Source: JADFGZ01 sp965222345 (GTDB lineage: Bacteria; Acidobacteriota; Terriglobia; 2-12-FULL-54-10). From it: a stretch of 64,000 bases of DNA. A program made the translations under genes and the position numbers. Shown here one piece after another: positions 7,326 to 15,573 of this stretch. The notes under the pieces were generated by a model, which saw nothing but the letters and a program-made list of their open reading frames with translations, was not told where the DNA came from and did not search any database. The first letter of the stretch is position 1. Every line of letters starts with the position of its first letter. The stretch covers positions 1,612,001 to 1,676,000 of the forward strand of contig CBDCTS010000007.1 in assembly GCA_965222345.1 (NCBI GenBank), read 5' to 3'.

Positions 7326-7581
7326 GACACCGCGCCAATCCAAGGTTCTGGCGTTGCTACCATCAGTTGCCGGAGAACATCCAACACTTGGCGGCCCGCT
7401 CCTACGAATTGTTGCTAAAAAACCCGCAACATCCCTCTTTGCAGTTTTAGAAAATTGGCCGCTTCTGGGCTGTTCGGGTTGGTTTACACTACCGGGCTCT
7501 TGCAGTCGAGCGGAATCGGACGTAGTTTGGTTCTGGATCGGGCCGCACGCGGAGTACAACAGACTGATCGGGCACGGTTAG
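7322..7581 (+). pseudogene. RelE/ParE-family toxin, broken by nonsense and frameshift
   Basis: From GTG at 7322 the frame reads RHRANPRFWRCYHQLPENIQ and continues LAARSYELLLKNPQHPSLQF before a TAG at 7448-7450. Beyond that stop the same frame continues KIGRFWAVRVGLHYRALAVE, the central RelE/ParE strand pattern. The ending DVVWFWIGPHAEYNRLIG is found in a different frame. So the gene has one stop and one indel near 7511. Joined, the pieces make a complete toxin of about 85 residues. Loss of the toxin while the antitoxin frame remains open is the expected order of decay. Confidence 0.75.
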
Positions 7582-7727
7582 CGGGTAGCTGCCGCGAGCG
7601 CTTTTCCTAGCCTGGGCTTTTCAGGCATTTGCAAACCCACGGCAAATCGGAACTGCGAATTTGCTTGGCTCCCCAGATAGGAATAAACCATCGAGTCACC
7701 TCCAGAGTCCCGGAAGAGGGAAATCGA

Positions 7728-8399
7728 ATGATCGCCGCACTGCTTCCTGTAAAAGTTTTTTCCTCCTCCAAGCAACGCTTGGCGGGCTTTCTCACGGCAT
7801 CGCAGCGAGCCTTGCTGGCCCGCACCATGTTTGAAGACGTCTTTGCCGTCCTGCGCCAGGCGCAAGAGATGAAGCAGGGCCTGGACCGGTTGCTGGTGGT
7901 CTCCGCCGAGCCGCACGTGCTCTGGCGCTGCCGCCGGGAAGGCGTCGCGGTTCTTGAGGAACGGGAACAGCGCAGCCACAGCGACTCGGTGAAGCTTGCC
8001 ACTCGTTGGGCCTCTCGCCTGGGCGCGACCTCCCTGCTCTCGGTTCCCATTGACACTCCTGCGGTGACTCCGCGCGAGATTTTGTCCTTGCTCCGCTCGC
8101 GCCGCAAGTTCCCGGTGGTGGTTGTTCCTTCCGCGGACGGCAGCGGCACCAACGCTTTGCTGCGGACCCCGCCGGATGCCATCGATCCCCGCTTCGGACC
8201 CGGCAGTTGCCGGCTGCACCTGGAGGCGGCGGAGGCCAGGGGGCTGCCCTGCAAGGTTTTTCCCTCGCCGGGATTGATGGGCGACGTTGACACGCCCGAG
8301 GACCTGTCTCGGTTTCTTTCCTTGCAAAGCCCTTGTCGCACCACGGAGCTGGCCCGGCAATTCCTCCGGGCTGGTCGGAAGGTGGCAGCATGTCTGTGA
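7728..8399 (+). CDS. cofC: CofC, 2-phospho-L-lactate guanylyltransferase
   Basis: CofC activates phospholactate (or PEP) with GTP to supply the CofD donor in F420 synthesis. The 223-residue protein begins MIAALLPVKVFSSSKQRLAG, matching the PVK..xxKxRL nucleotide-binding loop. It then shows VPIDTPAVTPREI (the metal-binding D near 110), VVVPSADGSGTNALLRTPPD and FGPGSCRLH, all typical of the family. The start at 7728 has AGAGGG upstream; the frame is open further upstream without conservation. It is the first gene of the operon cofC-cofG-cofH-npdG and overlaps cofG by 10 bases. Confidence 0.93.
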   Translation: MIAALLPVKVFSSSKQRLAGFLTASQRALLARTMFEDVFAVLRQAQEMKQGLDRLLVVSAEPHVLWRCRREGVAVLEEREQRSHSDSVKLATRWASRLGATSLLSVPIDTPAVTPREILSLLRSRRKFPVVVVPSADGSGTNALLRTPPDAIDPRFGPGSCRLHLEAAEARGLPCKVFPSPGLMGDVDTPEDLSRFLSLQSPCRTTELARQFLRAGRKVAACL

Positions 8400-9634
8400 C
8401 GGATTGGAAAGGTGTTGCGTTGGTAGAGCGAGCTGTCGCTGGCTTGCCCCTCAGCCGGGAAGAAGCCCTTTGGTTGTACACCTCGCCGCGGGTCAAGCTG
8501 GAGCGGCTGGCCGAGGCGGCCCGGCAACTGCGCAGCGACGGCAAGGGCAACGTCATCACTTATTCACCGAAAGTTTTTCTCCCGCTCACCAACCTCTGCC
8601 GCGACCGTTGCCGCTACTGCACCTTTCGTCGTGACCCGGACCAGGAGGGCGCGCACTGGATGGAGCCCGAGGAGGTCCTGGCCATCGCGCGCGCCGGGGA
8701 ATCGCTCGGCTGCAAGGAGGCTTTGCTGAGCCTCGGCGACCGCCCCGAGGCTGCTTTTCCGGAGGCAAGGCAGTGGCTCCGGCGGCACGGGTTTCGCCGG
8801 ACTCTCGACTACCTGGCGGCCATCGGCGAGCTTCTGCTGGACAAGACGACCATGTTTGTCCACAGCAATCCGGGACTCATGTCCCGCCGCGACGTCGCCA
8901 GCCTGAAGCAATCGAATGTCAGCCTGGGCCTGATGCTCGAAAGCACCTCCACGGCATTGTTTGCCGCCGGAGGGGCGCACCAAGGCGCCGTCGATAAATG
9001 GCCCTCGCGCCGTTTGCAGACCATCCGGGAGGCCGGGAAGCTGAAGGTCCCGTTCACCACGGGGATTCTGGTGGGCATCGGTGAGTCCGCGGAGGACATA
9101 GTTGATTCCCTGTTCGCCATTCGCGAGTTGCACCTTCGCTACGGGCACGTTCAGGAGGTCATCGTCCAGAACTTTGTGCCCAAGCCGGAGATTCCCATGA
9201 GCGACTGGCCTGCTCCCTCGCAGCGCTCCTTTGCGCGGACCGTGGCCCTGGCGCGGCTTCTGTTAGGCCCCCAGATGAACATCCAGGCGCCGCCCAACCT
9301 GAGCCCGGGAGGCCTGGAGTTGTTGCTCGACAGCGGCCTCAACGACTGGGGCGGAATTTCTCCTTTGACGCTCGATCACATCAACCCGGAGGCGCCCTGG
9401 CCGGAAATTACGAAGCTGGCGGCGCTGGTCGGCAGCAAGGGGCTCCTCCTGCGGGAGCGGCTGGCGGTCTATCCGGAATACACCGACCGGCGGGAATTTT
9501 TCTCTCCGAGGGTCTGGAAACGCCTCCAGGGGCGCGCAACCCCGGACGGCTATCTGTCCTCCACCCTTTGCTCAAACGACTATCCAGCGGGAAAGGCGCA
9601 AAAATTATGGCTGTCAAACGAAACGTCTCCCTGA
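8390..9634 (+). CDS. cofG: CofG, radical SAM subunit 1 of FO synthase
   Basis: With CofH this enzyme makes FO, the deazaflavin core of F420, from the tyrosine-derived adduct. The 414-residue protein carries the radical-SAM CxxxCxxC motif as LCRDRCRYCTF near residue 70. Further typical segments are MEPEEVLAIARAGESLGCKE, then LLDKTTMFVHSNPGLMS, and GGISPLTLDHINPEAPWPE near the C-terminus. The frame is open 57 bases further upstream; I chose ATG at 8390, preceded by GGAAGGTGG, overlapping cofC by 10 bases. Separate CofG and CofH rather than a fused FbiC is the layout known from archaea, cyanobacteria and other non-actinobacterial producers. Confidence 0.95.
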   Translation: MSVTDWKGVALVERAVAGLPLSREEALWLYTSPRVKLERLAEAARQLRSDGKGNVITYSPKVFLPLTNLCRDRCRYCTFRRDPDQEGAHWMEPEEVLAIARAGESLGCKEALLSLGDRPEAAFPEARQWLRRHGFRRTLDYLAAIGELLLDKTTMFVHSNPGLMSRRDVASLKQSNVSLGLMLESTSTALFAAGGAHQGAVDKWPSRRLQTIREAGKLKVPFTTGILVGIGESAEDIVDSLFAIRELHLRYGHVQEVIVQNFVPKPEIPMSDWPAPSQRSFARTVALARLLLGPQMNIQAPPNLSPGGLELLLDSGLNDWGGISPLTLDHINPEAPWPEITKLAALVGSKGLLLRERLAVYPEYTDRREFFSPRVWKRLQGRATPDGYLSSTLCSNDYPAGKAQKLWLSNETSP

Positions 9635-10785
9635 AATTGCGGGGAGCGGAATATGAGGAGCTGGCGCCGTCGCTCGCGGGGCCGCTGCGCGCTGCTTTGG
9701 AGAAGGCGCTGGCGGGAAATGACCTCAGCCGGAACGAGGGCATTCTGGTGGCGGAGGCGCGCGGCGCGGCGCTGGCTGCCGTGGCGGCGGTGGCCGACCG
9801 CCTGCGACGGCGAACCGTCGGAGAGGACGTCAGCTATGTGGTGAACCGCAACATCAACTTCACCAACATCTGCGTCATCGGCTGCACCTTCTGCTGTTTT
9901 GGAAAGAGCGCGCACTCGCCTGACGCCTACTGGCATTCGCTGGATACGGTGGCGGACAAGGCGGAGGAGGCCTGGCGAACGGGCGCCACCGAGGTCTGTA
10001 TGCAAGGCGGCCTGCCGCCGGAACTGGACGGGGACTACTATCGCCGCATTCTGGAAGCCATCAAACGCCGTGTGCCCGCCATGCACATTCATGCCTTTTC
10101 GCCTATGGAGGTAGTTTACGGCGTGGAGAGGAGCGGCCTCCCGTTGCGTGACTATTTGAAGATGCTCCGGGAAGCAGGGCTCGGCAGCCTGCCGGGGACT
10201 GCGGCGGAAATCCTGGATGACCGTGTGCGCTCCCTCATCTCCCGCATCAAGCTGACCCGGGCACAGTGGGTGGAGGTCATCACCACGGCGCACGAACTGG
10301 GCATCCCCACCACCTCCACCATGATGTACGGGCATATCGAGCAGCCCGCCGATTGGGTCAACCATCTTTTGCTGCTGCGCTCCATTCAGAACCGCACCGG
10401 CGGATTCACCGAGTTCGTGCCGCTGGGTTTCATCCACGAGAAGACGCCGCTGTACCGCACCGGGAAGGCCCGGCCCGGCAGCACCGTGGAGGAGGACGTG
10501 GCCGTGCATGCTCTGGCCCGCATCCTGCTCAACAACTCCATCCCCAACTTGCAAATTTCCTGGGTTAAGCTCGGATGGGAGGTTTCCCGGCTCTGTCTCC
10601 AAGCGGGCGCCAACGACTGCGGCGGCACGCTGATGGAGGAGAACATCTCCGGCGCGTCGGGCGAGATTGCGGCCAGCTCCGCAACCGCCGAACAGTTGCG
10701 GTCATTCATCCTTTCGGAGGGCCGCTCGCCGGTGGAGCGCAGTACCGGCTACCGGGTTCTCCGGCGTTTTGAGGCGGTGGCGTGA
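9607..10785 (+). CDS. cofH: CofH, radical SAM subunit 2 of FO synthase
   Basis: CofH joins a tyrosine-derived radical to the pyrimidine precursor before CofG closes the ring. The 392-residue protein shows NINFTNICVIGCTFCCF near residue 85 with the CxxxCxxC cluster motif. It also has EVCMQGGLPPELDGDYY, SPMEVVYG, GSLPGTAAEILDDRVR, and STMMYGHIEQPADWVNHLL, all family landmarks. The start at 9607 overlaps cofG by 28 bases; a start 39 bases upstream is possible. Its stop overlaps the npdG start as GTGA. Confidence 0.95.
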   Translation: MAVKRNVSLKLRGAEYEELAPSLAGPLRAALEKALAGNDLSRNEGILVAEARGAALAAVAAVADRLRRRTVGEDVSYVVNRNINFTNICVIGCTFCCFGKSAHSPDAYWHSLDTVADKAEEAWRTGATEVCMQGGLPPELDGDYYRRILEAIKRRVPAMHIHAFSPMEVVYGVERSGLPLRDYLKMLREAGLGSLPGTAAEILDDRVRSLISRIKLTRAQWVEVITTAHELGIPTTSTMMYGHIEQPADWVNHLLLLRSIQNRTGGFTEFVPLGFIHEKTPLYRTGKARPGSTVEEDVAVHALARILLNNSIPNLQISWVKLGWEVSRLCLQAGANDCGGTLMEENISGASGEIAASSATAEQLRSFILSEGRSPVERSTGYRVLRRFEAVA

Positions 10786-11471
10786 ACACGGAAAAAGAAA
10801 AGATCGCTCTCATCGGAGGCACCGGCGACCTGGGATTCGGCCTGGCGTTGCGATGGGCTCGCGCCGGGCAGCAGATTCTGATCGGTTCCCGCGATGCCGG
10901 GAAAGCGCAGGATGCTGCTCAGCGGGTGCGGACAAAGGCTGGGCCGGGCGTTTCCGTTACTGGGCTTGTGAACCCTGAAGCCGCCGCTCAGGCGGCGGTG
11001 GTGGTGCTGGCGGTTCCTTTCCCCGCCCAAGTGGGCATCCTCAAGAGCATTCGCGGCAACCTGCAGGGTTCGATCCTGATCGACACCACAGTCCCTTTGG
11101 CGGCAACTCTCGGCGGCAAGCTGACCAGGGTGCTGGGAGTCTGGCAAGGCTCCGCCGCCGAGCAGGCCCGCGAGTTGACGCCTGCTGCCACTCCTGTGCT
11201 GGCCGCTTTCCATAACCTATCGGGACTAGCCTTGCAGGACTTGTCGGCGACGCTGGATTGCGACATCCTGATCTGCGGCGATGATGAGGCAGCCAAGCAA
11301 AAGCTTTTTTTCCTGGTAAAATTGATAGCAGGATTGCGGCCGGTCGATGCCGGCGGGCTGGAGATGGCTCGCATTGTGGAGGGCCTGACCGCCCTTTTGA
11401 TCTCCGTGAACCGCAAGAACCGCGTGCAGCACAGCGGCATCCGCATTACGGGCCTGGGTCCGGTGCCATAA
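10782..11471 (+). CDS. npdG: NADPH:F420 oxidoreductase (NpdG/Fno)
   Basis: Fno-type enzymes pass hydride between NADP and F420. The 229-residue protein begins at GTG 10782 and has an N-terminal Rossmann loop, IALIGGTGDLGFGLALRWA, with GSRDAGKAQ following as the NADP-phosphate site. The second half carries VLAVPF, IDTTVPL, and FHNLSGLALQDL, typical of the NpdG family. It is the last gene of the operon, GTGA-coupled to cofH. Its presence shows that F420 is probably used as a redox carrier exchanging with NADPH in this cell. Confidence 0.92.
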   Translation: MNTEKEKIALIGGTGDLGFGLALRWARAGQQILIGSRDAGKAQDAAQRVRTKAGPGVSVTGLVNPEAAAQAAVVVLAVPFPAQVGILKSIRGNLQGSILIDTTVPLAATLGGKLTRVLGVWQGSAAEQARELTPAATPVLAAFHNLSGLALQDLSATLDCDILICGDDEAAKQKLFFLVKLIAGLRPVDAGGLEMARIVEGLTALLISVNRKNRVQHSGIRITGLGPVP

Positions 11472-11504
11472 GCAACCGAATCAGCGGGACGGGAAAACCT
11501 CATC

Positions 11505-12248
11505 ATGATTAGAATCAACTGCATACGGACAGGGCTTGTGCTTGGCGGCTTGGCCTGTGTCTTGGCGGGATCGGGCTGTGGTGAGGATCGCGACGCGGAT
11601 TTCGAAAGGGGCATGGAGGCCTATTCGCAGCAAGATTACGAAACGGCTCTGAGGATATGGCGGCCCCTGGCCGAGCGGGGACATTCCAGCTCCCAGTCGA
11701 ACCTGGGTGTCATGTACTACCAGGGACTGGGAGTCCGGCGGAACTTCCCGGAGGCGCTGAAATGGTACCGCATGGCCGCCGTGCAGGGACATCCCGACGC
11801 CCAGTACAACCTGGGATTCGCCTACACCGAGGGCCGGGCTGCGCGCCGCGATTTCCAGGAAGCAGTGCAGTGGTACACCATGTCGGCCGAGCAGGGGTAC
11901 GCTCCGGCGCAGCTTGTGTTGGGAGATATGTACTCCAGAGGCCAGGGGATGGAGAAGGATTCCGCGGAGGCGGCCAAGTGGTATCTGATGGCCGCCGGGC
12001 AAGGATATTTCACGGCGATTTTTAAGGCGGGCTCCATCTACCTGAGCGGCGAGGGGGTCGAGCCGGACCCTGTTCGGGCCTACATGTGGTTCGCCGTGGC
12101 TGCCGCTCTGGCCCCCGAGGGAGCTCGGGAACCCGCCAACAGAAACAAAGAGTTGGTGGCCCTGCAAATGACCCCGGAGCAGATCGCAGAGGCCGAAGAG
12201 TTGGCAAGAAACTGGAGGCCGCTCAGGTCCCCTGACGGGAGGCAATAA
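11505..12248 (+). CDS. Sel1-repeat lipoprotein
   Basis: A 247-residue predicted lipoprotein. Residues 1-25 form a signal peptide with the lipobox LAGSGC. Four to five Sel1/TPR-like repeats of about 36 residues follow, seen as ALRIWRPLAERGHSSSQSNL, ALKWYRMAAVQGHPDAQYNL, AVQWYTMSAEQGYAPAQLVL and AAKWYLMAAGQGYF. The last repeat, YMWFAVAAALAPEGAREPAN, is the usual closing unit. Such proteins act as protein-binding scaffolds in the envelope. It follows npdG by 33 bases but has no obvious functional tie to F420. Confidence 0.85.
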   Translation: MIRINCIRTGLVLGGLACVLAGSGCGEDRDADFERGMEAYSQQDYETALRIWRPLAERGHSSSQSNLGVMYYQGLGVRRNFPEALKWYRMAAVQGHPDAQYNLGFAYTEGRAARRDFQEAVQWYTMSAEQGYAPAQLVLGDMYSRGQGMEKDSAEAAKWYLMAAGQGYFTAIFKAGSIYLSGEGVEPDPVRAYMWFAVAAALAPEGAREPANRNKELVALQMTPEQIAEAEELARNWRPLRSPDGRQ

Positions 12249-12297
12249 ACTCTGCAAGGACGGATATGGTTTGGTTCGGCTCTGTGCCTGGGTTTCA

Positions 12298-12554
12298 TCA
12301 CCGGTACACCTCCCGGCGGTGTCCGATTCTGACTATAACCACGGCGCGAACCTCGTCTTGGATCTCGTAAATTACACGATAATCTCCGACCCGCAAGCGG
12401 TAGCGCCGTTCCTGCCCCTCCAGCTTTTCTACACCCCGTGGTCGGGGCTGACTGGCGAGAGCGTCAATCTTGGAAGCAATCCGCTGTTGGAGGCATTAGC
12501 CAGCTTCGAGAACTCTCGGCTGGCTGAGGAAACGAACTCAATTCGGTAGGGCAT
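12298..12554 (-). pseudogene. RelE-family toxin with a frameshift
   Basis: From ATG 12554 the minus strand reads MPYRIEFVSSASREFSKLAN. Then the frame must shift by one base near 12485 to continue QQRIASKIDALASQPRPRGV and finish RVGDYRVIYEIQDEVRAVVI...RREVYR with a stop at 12298. Both parts match the RelE toxin fold, including the RYRLRVGDYRVIYEI core. The total length, 257 bases, is one short of a whole number of codons. It follows the Phd antitoxin gene, as in normal phd-relE pairs, so this is a damaged toxin or a single sequencing error. Confidence 0.75.
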
Positions 12555-12564
12555 TCATCCAGCC

Positions 12565-12813
12565 CTAAGTAAGTCCAAGGTCCTTCTTCAATTTTTCCCA
12601 GGGAATCCGGTGCGGGTCTTTCAGGGCCTTATCGGCAGCCTCATTATCCAGGCGGTCCTCGATCTTCCGCAAGATATCCAGGTCCTCCAAAGAGACCAGT
12701 GCGGCCACGTCCTTCCCGCTACGACGCACGACAATGCGTTCTCCGCGGCGCACGACTCGGTTGAGAACCGCAGCAAATTCATTGCGGATTTTACTGCTGT
12801 TCAGGCAGGTCAT
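12565..12813 (-). CDS. Phd/YefM-family antitoxin
   Basis: An 82-residue antitoxin with the Phd/YefM pattern: KIRNEFAAVLNRVVRRGERI followed by VVRRSGKDVAALVSLEDLDI. The C-terminal part, ADKALKDPHRIPWEKLKKDL, is the toxin-binding tail. The N-terminal domain would bind its own promoter. The toxin gene downstream (12298-12554) is frameshifted. The antitoxin frame is complete. Confidence 0.85.
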   Translation of the reverse strand: MTCLNSSKIRNEFAAVLNRVVRRGERIVVRRSGKDVAALVSLEDLDILRKIEDRLDNEAADKALKDPHRIPWEKLKKDLGLT

Positions 12814-13032
12814 GACGATGCTTGTATGAAGCTCCTTTGACTATATTACTGCTGTTGCTGTCTGCAGACAAGGGTCGCGATCTGCTAATCGAAGGGCGTC
12901 CGCAGCAGCGACCGCTGTCGCGTTCATCCACCTGGCTCTTGAACAGTTGGTGGGCGATAATTTCTCTTTGTATCTCCGAGTTGTCTTCATAAACGCGCAA
13001 GGACGGCTTGCCCGCAAGCAAAACCAAAGCGC

Positions 13033-13998
13033 TTATGGGCTGGAGCGCGACAAAGCGCTCGTTTGGATGGCTGTGTGCCAGAGGCTGGCCAGCATTTCTG
13101 CCCCTGCCAGCATCCTTTCAACCAGAAACTGCCTGCCGGCGGGCGTTCCCGAGCCATTGAAGGCGCCAGCTTTTTCGAGCGAGTAGAACCTGGGCACCAG
13201 AGAGAAGGAACCCCGCAGGTAGGCCAGGTAGTCCGCGAACGGGTCGCCCAGAAGCCTGGCTCGAACGGTTTCTTCCCTCACTACCGGCGCCTGCCCGCTG
13301 CCATTCAGAAAAGCATCTTCGAACTTCGCGTGGATGCCCGGACCGGTTGAATAGCCGTTCGGGTTTGTGCCCTCCCATCCGTCATAGTGCCGCGTGGTGT
13401 GCAAGGGTTGAGAGCCGTCCGCGACGTAGTGGCTCAGCCAGCCCATATAAAACAGGATGGCCTGCTCGATGGGCTCCAAGGGTCTTCCGGCGGCCTTTGC
13501 GGAACGGTACTGCCGCCAGGCGATTTTCAGACGCCCGTAAATTTCCGCTGTGACGTAAGGCTGCAAGCCCACTTGCTCCGGAAACAGTCCGCTTGCCTGG
13601 GAAAATTGACGGTTCTGGCCCAGCTCCCGGCGGCGCGCGGAAAGCGCCCGGGAGAACTGGTAACGGTCCGGAGGAAACGTGGCGAGGAAAGCGATTCGCT
13701 CAAACTCGATAAAGTGGTCCGGGAAGTTTGCCGGGCGCAGGGCAGCTTGGTCGCGGTCTCTCCAGCGGTCCGGCTCCATCGACAGAAAGGCAAGCAGCGA
13801 CTCGTTCCGCCGGATAAAGTTAAAGTCGGAGGAAGAGGCAGGCAGCGAGTTTACGGCGACCTGAGTCACAACCCGGTGTCCGGTCGGACCCCATGCCATC
13901 GCCGGGCAAACCGATGCCAGGACCACAAGTAACAGAGACAGGCCCGGCACAGCAACCAGGCGCTCTCTTCTGCAAATCCATATTGGGCAGGAGGTCAT
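13033..13998 (-). CDS. Secreted S1/P1-type nuclease or zinc phospholipase C fold protein
   Basis: The 321-residue protein has a signal peptide (LVAVPGLSLLLVVLASVCPA then MA), and the mature protein begins WGPTGHRVV. A tryptophan at the mature N-terminus plus GHR is a hallmark of the S1/P1 nuclease and phospholipase C fold, where the N-terminal Trp binds zinc. Other metal ligands are visible in FPDHFIEFE, GWLSHYVADGSQPLH and HAKFEDAFL. The start ATG at 13998 is chosen because it directly precedes the signal peptide; the frame stays open upstream. It probably acts outside the cytoplasm on nucleic acids or phospholipids. The choice between the two activities cannot be made here. Confidence 0.75.
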   Translation of the reverse strand: MTSCPIWICRRERLVAVPGLSLLLVVLASVCPAMAWGPTGHRVVTQVAVNSLPASSSDFNFIRRNESLLAFLSMEPDRWRDRDQAALRPANFPDHFIEFERIAFLATFPPDRYQFSRALSARRRELGQNRQFSQASGLFPEQVGLQPYVTAEIYGRLKIAWRQYRSAKAAGRPLEPIEQAILFYMGWLSHYVADGSQPLHTTRHYDGWEGTNPNGYSTGPGIHAKFEDAFLNGSGQAPVVREETVRARLLGDPFADYLAYLRGSFSLVPRFYSLEKAGAFNGSGTPAGRQFLVERMLAGAEMLASLWHTAIQTSALSRSSP

Positions 13999-14140
13999 CC
14001 GGTCAAGACTACCTGGAAAGCAGCCGAATGGGAAGCAACCCCGGGAAGCGAGCGGGGGAGAAGGTCGCCTCCGGGATTCGCTGCAACAACGTCTGGCCGC
14101 GACCGGCGGAATACCGGCGCGGCGTGTCGTTTTGAGCACA

Positions 14141-14216
14141 AGTAGCGACAGGCAGGTAGGGCAGGCATTCCTGCCTGCCTTCTTAGGAGTACAGGCCGGT
14201 AGGCCTGTGCTCCTGC
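14141..14216. repeat. REP-like palindromic repeat
   Basis: The block GGCAGGCATTCCTGCCTGCC at 14159-14178 is followed by ACAGGCCGGTAGGCCTGT, a second palindrome. It belongs to the same family as 913-934 and the two groups near 60.5 and 60.95 kb. It lies between the nuclease gene and the XRE regulator. Confidence 0.7.
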
Positions 14217-14244
14217 TTCGCATCCACCAAGAGAGGTCGGGGCC

Positions 14245-14874
14245 CTATGCTCCGGCTTTGCTCTCGAGCGAGTGTGCTGTGAAGTGGAATTCCTTTCGCT
14301 CGCTCACCATCTCTCGAACGTGAGAAACCACTGTGGCCATCTGCTCTGGTTGCAACTGGCGAAAATAGCCGGACAGGGTCTTCCAGAACGGGTCCTCGCC
14401 GGAACCGGAGGAGCCGTTGCCATTTCCGTTCCCCGGCAGCAGGTCCAGGATCGGTACCTCCAAGGCGCCGGCAATGCGGTGCAGCATGATGGGGCCCGGC
14501 AGGAGCCGTGCGTTCTCAATCCGGGAAATGTAGGTGCGCGGCACGCCCGCTCGCCCGGCCATCTCTTGCTGGGTCAAGTGCCGATGCTCCCGGAAGTCTC
14601 TCAGCTTTCGGCCGATCGTCAGTTCGTGAGCGGTTTTGCCTCGTGGCAGCAGGCCGTTGTGGTGGTCGGTTTTGGAGGAACAGGCCATCGTGCCGTTGCT
14701 TTTCGCCCGGATTGCGCGGAGGTCTTCGTTTTGCACCTCCTCTAACTGAGGCGGTGGCGGCAGCGGCTGATCGCATCGCCGGCAGAGACCTGAAAGCGTT
14801 CGGAATTGGACCAAAAGACAGCGTTGACAGCGCAGGACTTCGCGTGGACGAACCTCAATCGTAACGGTGCTCAA
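14245..14874 (-). CDS. XRE-family regulator with N-terminal zinc ribbon
   Basis: A 209-residue DNA-binding protein that starts at TTG 14874. Residues 15-35 hold two Cys pairs (CQRC and CRRC, 15 residues apart), a likely zinc ribbon. The HTH lies at about 87-145: TIGRKLRDFREHRHLTQQEM, RAGVPRTYISRIEN and LHRIAGALEVPILDLL. After a GNGNGNGSSGSG linker comes a short helical tail, YFRQLQPEQMATVVSHVREM. The HTH and tail resemble those of the regulator at 33607-33945, which has no zinc ribbon. Target genes are unknown. Confidence 0.85.
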   Translation of the reverse strand: MSTVTIEVRPREVLRCQRCLLVQFRTLSGLCRRCDQPLPPPPQLEEVQNEDLRAIRAKSNGTMACSSKTDHHNGLLPRGKTAHELTIGRKLRDFREHRHLTQQEMAGRAGVPRTYISRIENARLLPGPIMLHRIAGALEVPILDLLPGNGNGNGSSGSGEDPFWKTLSGYFRQLQPEQMATVVSHVREMVSERKEFHFTAHSLESKAGA

Positions 14875-15573
14875 GGTAAAGTTTGAGAATCGCCGCCGGG
14901 GGTGGGGACGATATACTTTGCACCGGAGATCACGGTATTGGCGATTCCTATTGTGGGTTAATTTTCCGCTGAGTCAAGCACAAATATCGGAAATCCTCGA
15001 AAAAACCCGACAACTTCCTTTCTTTTCCGTTCCTTGGCGCAGGTGCGTCAGGCTATGGAGGCAGTTCGCAGTATCCATTATTCGCGGGGTTGAAAGCCTT
15101 CCGCGTTTCTTTTCTGGTACGGGTCCGGCACTGTTTGCTCTGTCGAGAGGGAGTAACTGATATGGTTCAGGCCGGGTGTGCCCTGGACCGTAAGTTCGCA
15201 AAACCAAACGGGATGACAGGCGGGAAATGTGGTTGAGTTTCCGAACAGGGCGGGGGCACTGGCCCTGACTCATTCGGATCGTAACACCGGTTGGCTATAA
15301 CGGCTCTCGGTGAGTTTGCAGAACGTGAGGGTTTTTCACAGGATTTGACCGCACGTTTTGCAGATCGTGCGGATCGACACGCGAATCGTGAACTGTAAGT
15401 TAATAAAGAGGATTAAGTGGAAATAGACCACAACGATCTGCAAAGTTTGAGACACTTTCGCCTCCGGTTTTGTTCACACTTTGAAAATAGAAGGCAAGTT
15501 TCGAGGATACAAGGGGGTGGGAGGAAAAGTTGGGGGCGAAGACATACGAACAGCGAGAGTGTCGCTCCCGGAG
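14875..15573. other. Non-coding stretch, no gene recognised
   Basis: About 700 bases with no frame that looks like a protein and no RNA I recognise. Short related motifs (TTTGCAGAACGTG near 15314 and TTTGCAGATCGTGCG near 15357) may be binding sites or hairpin arms, but I cannot assign them. The base composition is lower in GC than in neighbouring genes. Confidence 0.4.

Noticed and set aside
12271..12549. 92-codon plus-strand frame
   Set aside because: It is antisense to the RelE toxin remnant, whose conserved core is clear on the minus strand.
12791..13027. 78-codon minus-strand frame upstream of the Phd antitoxin
   Set aside because: It overlaps the antitoxin start, has no domain pattern and no ribosome binding site. 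Kept out as unsupported.
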